64,000 bases of DNA, taken from assembly GCA_015709715.1 (NCBI GenBank), contig CP054184.1:2155001-2219000 (forward strand), given 5' to 3'. Shown piece by piece: positions 59,635-64,000 of this stretch. The stretch comes from Nitrospira sp. (GTDB lineage: Bacteria; Nitrospirota; Nitrospiria; Nitrospirales; Nitrospiraceae). The notes beneath the pieces were generated by a model. The model made no database searches, had not been told where the DNA came from, and saw nothing but the letters and a program-made list of their open reading frames with translations. Position 1 is the stretch's first letter, and each line of letters starts with the position of its first letter. A program made the position numbers and the translations under genes.

Positions 59635-60561
59635 GTGCGGTTTCAGCAAACCATCGGATCGTCTATTTCTTGTTCAGGTGTTGGTCTTCATTCCGGGCAG
59701 CCGGTCACGATGACGTTGCGGCCGGCCCCCCCTAACACGGGCATTGTCTTCGTGTGCAAGACCGGCTCAGACGAGGTCCTGCTTCCCGCTTCGGTGACGA
59801 ATAAAGTCCCGACCGAACTCTGCACGGCCATCAGCTCGAACGGTCGTCAAGTGAAGACCATCGAACATGTGCTGGCCGCACTTGCCGGCATGGAAATCGA
59901 TAACGTTTACGTAGAGGTCGACGCCGGGGAAGTCCCCGTCCTCGACGGGAGCGCCAGCCCGTTCGTGCACCTCATTCGGACGGTCGGCGCCATTCCGCAG
60001 AGTCGGCGGCAATCCTTCGTGAAGATCACACAACCTATCGAAGTCGTGGATGGAGCCAAGCGGGTCCGGATCGAACCTTCGTCGACCCCCAAGATTACCT
60101 ACTCAATCCATTACGACCATCCGATGATCCAAACTCAGTCCTATACCTACGCGCACTCCGTTGCGGCATTCGAACGTGAAATCTCAGCCGCTCGGACATT
60201 CGGGTTTTTGCATGAGGTCGAAGCCCTGTGGTCCCGAGGCCTCGGCAAGGGCGGAAACCTGGACAATACGGTCGTGCTCTCCCAAGAGGGAGTCGTCAAT
60301 CAGTCCGGGTTGCGCTTTCCAAATGAGTTCGTCCGCCACAAGGTGCTGGACCTCATCGGGGATGTGGCGCTGCTCGGCTTCCCGTTCATCGGACACATCG
60401 TGGCCGAGCGGTCCGGCCATGCGATGCACACAAAACTCGTCGAACAGATCCTGGCACAACGCGACAAATGGGTCTTGATCACCGCAGAGTCCGCCCCGGT
60501 CGCGCAGGAATCTCGCCCGTCGCTCGGCCTGCTTCGCCCAGCCCCGTCGCTCGCAATCTAA
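59635..60561 (+). CDS. lpxC: UDP-3-O-acyl-N-acetylglucosamine deacetylase
   Basis: 308 residues, GTG start with GAGGAGG five bases upstream. Zinc ligands: His in TIEHVLAALAGMEID (about residue 80), and the HxxxD pair in VRHKVLDLIGDVALLG (about 238-242); GHAMHTKLV is the last catalytic motif. First committed step of lipid A synthesis, so the cell makes an outer membrane. Single promoter appears to be sigma-54 type, which is unusual for this gene. Confidence 0.95.
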   Translation: MRFQQTIGSSISCSGVGLHSGQPVTMTLRPAPPNTGIVFVCKTGSDEVLLPASVTNKVPTELCTAISSNGRQVKTIEHVLAALAGMEIDNVYVEVDAGEVPVLDGSASPFVHLIRTVGAIPQSRRQSFVKITQPIEVVDGAKRVRIEPSSTPKITYSIHYDHPMIQTQSYTYAHSVAAFEREISAARTFGFLHEVEALWSRGLGKGGNLDNTVVLSQEGVVNQSGLRFPNEFVRHKVLDLIGDVALLGFPFIGHIVAERSGHAMHTKLVEQILAQRDKWVLITAESAPVAQESRPSLGLLRPAPSLAI

Positions 60562-60635
60562 ACACGCCTGCGCGTCGGTTCATCCTCGCACCGGCTGGAA
60601 AGCGCCTCCTGCCGCCGGCGACCTCTTTTCGACAC

Positions 60636-60672
60636 AAAAAAACGCCGGAGGCAAGTGGCCTTACCTCCGGCG
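60636..60672 (-). terminator. Rho-independent terminator of the lysine-rich peptide unit
   Basis: On the minus strand a perfect 9-bp stem (CGCCGGAGG / CCTCCGGCG, 60672-60664 and 60651-60643) is followed by seven T (A run 60642-60636 on the plus strand). It lies 19 bases after the stop of the 60691-60747 peptide gene. Confidence 0.88.
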
Positions 60673-60690
60673 CGTAAATCCTGGTGGGAC

Positions 60691-60747
60691 TTACTTCTTC
60701 TTAGCGGTCTTCTTCGCTGGCTTCTTCGCTGCCTTCTTCGTTGCCAA
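60691..60747 (-). CDS. 18-residue lysine-rich peptide (histone-tail-like)
   Basis: Starts at TTG 60747 with an excellent ribosome site (GGAGGTGAGGAG two bases before) and ends at TAA before a strong terminator. The product MATKKAAKKPAKKTAKKK is nearly all Lys, Ala, Pro and Thr, like the tail of bacterial H1-like proteins. An upstream TGA excludes a longer form. Its own terminator and ribosome site argue for a real gene; a nucleoid or nucleic-acid role is inferred. Confidence 0.6.
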   Translation of the reverse strand: MATKKAAKKPAKKTAKKK

Positions 60748-60803
60748 GACTCCTCACCTCCCTTCACACATTAAATGTTCATGCCCTGTTCGCCCACTGC
60801 TAC

Positions 60804-61313
60804 TCACACTGCGGCCGTCAGCTCCTGAGCCATGACGGCAAAGGTATTCGGCCCGACCTTTTGGAACCGCTTATCCCGTTTCAATGATGTCGCCACCGAG
60901 GTCAGCGGTGTTTTGCCCTTGATCTGCAACCCGCCCTCGAGCAGACGTTGCAGCAACTCTTTAGCATGCATGGGGCGGCTCGCCTCCCGCAGAATCTGAT
61001 AGGCAGCTTCGGGCACACTTTTGCCGACGTACTTGCTCTTGCCCAGCAAAATCTCGCGGGATTGGTCCGTCACATCCGTGACAGGAAGAGGACGGATTCC
61101 CTTCTCGTCCGTGATGATCTGACTCGACAAACTCGCCAACTTCGCCTTGTCGGCCTCCACTCGATACAAAGTTTCGGCCAGCTCCAGATATTTCTTGATG
61201 GTCGCAATTTCGTCGTCGAGCCGTCGCCGCTTCTTCTCGAGCTCCTGATAGCGGTTGCGGTAGGCACTGATCCGCTGTTCGAGGCCGACCAAAATGTCTG
61301 TTAATTCTTCCAC
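60804..61313 (-). CDS. coiled-coil plus HARE-HTH-like winged-helix protein
   Basis: 169 residues from the GTG at 61313, with AAGGA six bases upstream (the TTG at 61319 would overlap that site). N-terminal coiled coil (LEQRISAYRNRYQELEKKRR), then a linker and a C-terminal winged helix (SVPEAAYQILREASRPMHAK and SVATSLKRDKRFQKVGPNTF), the pattern of HARE-HTH domains linked to chromatin-like and RNA polymerase delta proteins. The lysine-rich peptide gene lies 56 bases downstream and may share its transcript. Confidence 0.7.
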   Translation of the reverse strand: MEELTDILVGLEQRISAYRNRYQELEKKRRRLDDEIATIKKYLELAETLYRVEADKAKLASLSSQIITDEKGIRPLPVTDVTDQSREILLGKSKYVGKSVPEAAYQILREASRPMHAKELLQRLLEGGLQIKGKTPLTSVATSLKRDKRFQKVGPNTFAVMAQELTAAV

Positions 61314-61340
61314 AAGCAATCCTTAAAGAAGCATACTTGC

Positions 61341-61369
61341 TTATTAGCAAATCTTTTAAATTGTGTCAA
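61341..61369 (-). promoter_or_regulatory. promoter of the HARE-HTH gene
   Basis: Minus strand: TTGACA (61369-61364), 17-base spacer, TAATAA (61346-61341). The predicted start is about 20 bases before the GTG at 61313. Confidence 0.65.
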
Positions 61370-61562
61370 GCTAGCTGTAATTATAATTTGATCGCATACT
61401 CCGCATACTGAACAAGAGTGCAATCAATGCCTTTTCAAGCCTTGTCATACAAGAACAAGCTATTGTAACATCTTTTATTATCAATATGTTACAATGCTAC
61501 TCCGAATAAACGAGATCGATGGAACTAGCTTCCCCACGTGCACCAAGGAGACTGTCACGGAG

Positions 61563-62381
61563 ATGCAGACCACAGAGAGGATGCTTCCCCCGGATTATCC
61601 GGACCTGATGGCCACTGCGGTTCAGGCGGCCCAACGGGCAGGGGAGACCCTGCGCGACTATGCGAAGTCCGGCTTCCGCATCCATTACAAAGCCGCCATC
61701 AACCTCGTCACCGATGCCGATCGCCAGGCCGAGGAATGCATCGTTCAGACCATTCGCCACACCTATCCCTCCCACCGCATTCTTGCGGAAGAGCGCGGCC
61801 AGGACGGGACCGCACCTTCGCCCTATCAGTGGATTGTCGACCCGTTGGACGGCACCACCAACTTTGCCCACGGCTTCCCCTTCTATTCCGTGTCGATCGG
61901 GTTGGAATACCGAGGCCAGTGCGTGTTGGGCGTCGTGCTGGACCCTGTGCGCGGCGAACTCTTTACAGCCGGGGTCGGGCAGGGAGCCTTCCTCGACGCA
62001 GAACCCCTGTCTGTCTCCGCCATCGATACACTCGACAAGTCCCTCCTGGTCACGGGTTTCGCCTACAACATTCGCGAAACGGCGAACAATAACCTCGATC
62101 ACTTTTCACATATGTCGCTCCGGGCGCAGGCGATACGGCGTACCGGTTCCGCGGCACTCGACCTCTGTTATGTCGCGGCAGGACGATTCGAGGGGTACTG
62201 GGAAGTGACTCTGAGCCCATGGGATATGGCCGCGGGCATCGTCATTGTGCGGGAAGCAGGAGGGAGAGTCTCCGGGTTTGCTCATGAACCCTTTTCACTG
62301 TACGGCCGAGAACTCGTCGCTACCAACGGCCGTATCCACGAGCAACTCCTGGCGGCACTGCGCCGGCAAGACGCTCGTTAA
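61563..62381 (+). CDS. inositol monophosphatase family protein (SuhB-like)
   Basis: 272 residues from the ATG at 61563; an upstream frame starting at 61494 is open but lacks a ribosome site. Metal-binding motifs: Glu pair in ILAEERGQDG, WIVDPLDGTTNFAHGFP and C-terminal LSPWDMAAGIVIVREAGG. It removes phosphate from inositol phosphate or related substrates, or acts as the SuhB antitermination factor. AT-rich DNA before it (61380-61490) has candidate promoter elements. Confidence 0.9.
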   Translation: MQTTERMLPPDYPDLMATAVQAAQRAGETLRDYAKSGFRIHYKAAINLVTDADRQAEECIVQTIRHTYPSHRILAEERGQDGTAPSPYQWIVDPLDGTTNFAHGFPFYSVSIGLEYRGQCVLGVVLDPVRGELFTAGVGQGAFLDAEPLSVSAIDTLDKSLLVTGFAYNIRETANNNLDHFSHMSLRAQAIRRTGSAALDLCYVAAGRFEGYWEVTLSPWDMAAGIVIVREAGGRVSGFAHEPFSLYGRELVATNGRIHEQLLAALRRQDAR

Positions 62382-62487
62382 CTGAAGCGCCCGCCCGGTC
62401 ATGGGCGGTGCAACCGCGCCATATACAGCGTCACGACCGATGGAGTATCATGCCCCATCCACAGCGCTCTCCAAGGAGTACAGCGAC

Positions 62488-62760
62488 ATGGCCAGTCAAG
62501 CGCCTCCACCGAAACCCGGCGCCGCTCCGCCGCCTAAAACGCAAGATGTGTGGGACGTTGAGTTGCTCCATGTGCTCGTGTCGCGCAAGGGGCAGTCGGT
62601 GAATGCCGAATGGGCGATCCATCCGCAGATCAAGGCGGATCTCAACGCCGACGAGTGGAAGGAACTCGGGGATTTGATGCGAAAGGTCACGACGATCGTC
62701 GGAAATCGATTTTCTCAAGTGCTGAGCAAGGCCGAACCACCTCCCCCGGGCAACGCCTGA
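62488..62760 (+). CDS. conserved hypothetical protein
   Basis: 90 residues from the ATG at 62488, nine bases after AAGGAG. Pro-rich start (APPPKPGAAPPPKTQD), then a compact domain VWDVELLHVLVSRKGQSVNA, EWAIHPQIKADLNADEWKEL. No membrane segment. I do not recognise a named family. Independent of its neighbours by spacing. Confidence 0.6.
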   Translation: MASQAPPPKPGAAPPPKTQDVWDVELLHVLVSRKGQSVNAEWAIHPQIKADLNADEWKELGDLMRKVTTIVGNRFSQVLSKAEPPPPGNA

Positions 62761-62844
62761 CAGCCACCGCACTCAGCGTCGACAGCCGGTCTCCGCGCAA
62801 GGCTTCCCTTGCACGCACCATCTACTGACCCTGCGAGGTAATCC

Positions 62845-63177
62845 ATGGAGCATTATTACCACTCGAAAGATCTCGGCAAATTCTCGGAGATGGGCAAGGG
62901 CAACCCGGCGCTCTGGGACAAATTCATGGCGTACTACAATGCCGTGTTTGCGGAAGGTGCGCTCACCGAGCGCGAAAAGGCCTTGATCGCCCTAGGCGTC
63001 GCCCATGCCGTGCAGTGTCCTTACTGTATCGATGCCTACACCCAGACTTGCCTGGAGAAGGGATCCAATACCGAGGAGATGACCGAGGCCGTCCATGTGG
63101 CCTGCGCCATCCGAGGCGGCGCCTCACTGGTGCATGGTGTGCAAATGCGGAACGTCGCCGAGAAACTCTCGATGTAA
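62845..63177 (+). CDS. arsenosugar-associated peroxidase-like (AhpD/CMD family) protein
   Basis: 110 residues. KALIALGVAHAVQCPYCIDA (CxxC at about 58-61) with a following His-rich helix gives the AhpD/carboxymuconolactone-decarboxylase active site; the ending IRGGASLVHGVQMRNVAEKL and GKGNPALWDKFMAYYNAVFA start match the subfamily annotated as arsenosugar-biosynthesis-associated. The CxxC is expected to be redox-active. No arsS or arsM partner is visible to the right; the window ends soon after. Confidence 0.8.
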   Translation: MEHYYHSKDLGKFSEMGKGNPALWDKFMAYYNAVFAEGALTEREKALIALGVAHAVQCPYCIDAYTQTCLEKGSNTEEMTEAVHVACAIRGGASLVHGVQMRNVAEKLSM

Positions 63178-63193
63178 GGCGTTGCCGGCCACG

Positions 63194-64000
63194 TTACCAG
63201 TGGGGATGCTCAGGAATCGCGAGGGCGAAATATTTCCCCCGCTCCTCGTAGAGGATGCGCTTGGCGGTCAAGTGCGCCAATGACTCCACCAGGGCGCTGT
63301 CCGACAGGGCATCGCCGTCACCTTGCTCTCGAATGGCCTGCTTCAACTGCTCCAGAGACTTGGGCGCCTCATTGCAGGCGTCGATGACGAAGGCTCCGGG
63401 CCAATCGAACCGCTCGCGGGTCGGCGCTGACGGCGTCCGGCCGTCATATACCGTCACATAGTCGAAGGCCTTCGAGTAGTAGAGAAAGGGCTTGTCCGGT
63501 GACGCGGCGCGGCGCTGCCATTCCTGCACGATCTCTACCAGCTCCTGGTAGACATCAGGATCGACCGCCCACCGGTCCAATTCATATTCGAAATCGTAGG
63601 CGATTTTCATCAGATCGACCTGGCGCCCGTCATACACATAGGGGTAGGCCAGACCTGGGCCGGTGATGCGCACCCCGTGCTCCCGTGGACGTGTGTAATA
63701 GGGACTGAACCGTTCCAGCCAGAATTTCCCAGCACCCTCAGGAGGCTGCAGATGGAAGAGCGAGGGAATGATTTCGATTTGTCGACGGTAGTCCTCGTTG
63801 GTCTCCCCGGGAAACCCGAGCAGAATATTCCAGGACACGGCGACACGGTAGTAATAACACCACTTCAAGCACACCAGGTTCTGCATGGGCGTCACGCCCT
63901 TATCCATGGCGCGCAACTGCGCCAGACTCAGACTCTCTAATCCCGGCTGCATACACTTCACGCCGCCGGCGGCGAGCAGCTTGATCTGACTCTTCTGCAG
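63194..64000 (-). CDS. RiPP-maturation B12 radical SAM enzyme, 3' part
   Basis: Truncated by the right edge: about 268 codons of the C-terminal part, with the frame open to base 64000 (LQKSQIKLLAAGGVKCMQPG). Motifs QPGLESLS, LVCLKWCYYYRVAVSWNILL, GFPGETNEDYRRQ and FWLERFSPYYTRP match the RiPP-maturation radical SAM C-methyltransferase family. The CxxxCxxC and B12-binding domains should lie in the missing upstream part. No precursor peptide is visible downstream; it would lie in the missing left part of the operon, to the right in these coordinates. Confidence 0.82.
   Translation of the reverse strand: MQKSQIKLLAAGGVKCMQPGLESLSLAQLRAMDKGVTPMQNLVCLKWCYYYRVAVSWNILLGFPGETNEDYRRQIEIIPSLFHLQPPEGAGKFWLERFSPYYTRPREHGVRITGPGLAYPYVYDGRQVDLMKIAYDFEYELDRWAVDPDVYQELVEIVQEWQRRAASPDKPFLYYSKAFDYVTVYDGRTPSAPTRERFDWPGAFVIDACNEAPKSLEQLKQAIREQGDGDALSDSALVESLAHLTAKRILYEERGKYFALAIPEHPHW

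Overview
The window reads as a stretch of a Nitrospira-type chromosome (phylum Nitrospirota). The grounds are a GC-rich, tightly packed gene style, a complex I cluster with two NuoM antiporter genes (the '2M' layout reported from Nitrospira), a DabA/DabB inorganic-carbon uptake pair, and protein sequences that resemble Nitrospira homologues. The species assignment is inference; I could not run a search.

Layout. 1-12364: the 3' part of a nuo operon (end of nuoC, then nuoD-G-I-J-K-L-M-M2-N), without nuoE, nuoF or nuoH in this stretch. 12480-16836: a CHASE3 histidine kinase with a CheY-like partner, an exported phosphodiester-glycosidase-like protein, a periplasmic rhodanese, a small lipoprotein and pyrE. 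16944-32586: about twenty genes, all on the minus strand and mostly touching or overlapping, with photolyase, cyclopropane fatty acid synthase, DUF1365, FAD amine oxidase, SDR, NTF2-like, chalcone-isomerase-like, CbiX, DUF523/DUF1722, several membrane proteins, a TIGR01777 epimerase, two zinc-ribbon proteins and three SUMF1-fold paralogues. This array starts at a promoter divergent from a MerR/B12-domain regulator (32721-33638) that carries the Trp-His...Glu-His plus His signature of the light sensor CarH/LitR. The shared region has two textbook promoters with repeated ACATTAGA boxes in their spacers, so the array is very likely a light-controlled regulon.

33635-37805: RNase HI, a glycosyltransferase, a methyltransferase, a duplicated-domain secreted protein and a cupredoxin-like lipoprotein. 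37977-44611: a 6.6-kb integrative element in a tRNA-Leu(CAG) gene, bounded by an 18-bp imperfect repeat of the tRNA 3' end (17/18), with a tyrosine integrase, an AlpA-like excisionase, a replication-like winged-helix protein, ribbon-helix-helix proteins and many small unknown genes.

44746-50476: a P-loop-less helicase-like protein, rplI, glyA, nrdR, then a NarL-type two-component pair whose kinase has an N-terminal Rossmann domain in place of a usual sensor. 50650-55878: dabB-dabA and a PII-like gene, preceded by two palindromes. 56004-60561: an NtrB/NtrC-like pair followed by lpxC behind a perfect sigma-54 promoter. 60636-64000: an 18-residue lysine-rich peptide gene with its own terminator, a HARE-like winged-helix protein, an inositol-monophosphatase, a small hypothetical, the arsenosugar-associated peroxidase-like protein and a truncated RiPP-maturation B12 radical SAM enzyme running off the right edge.
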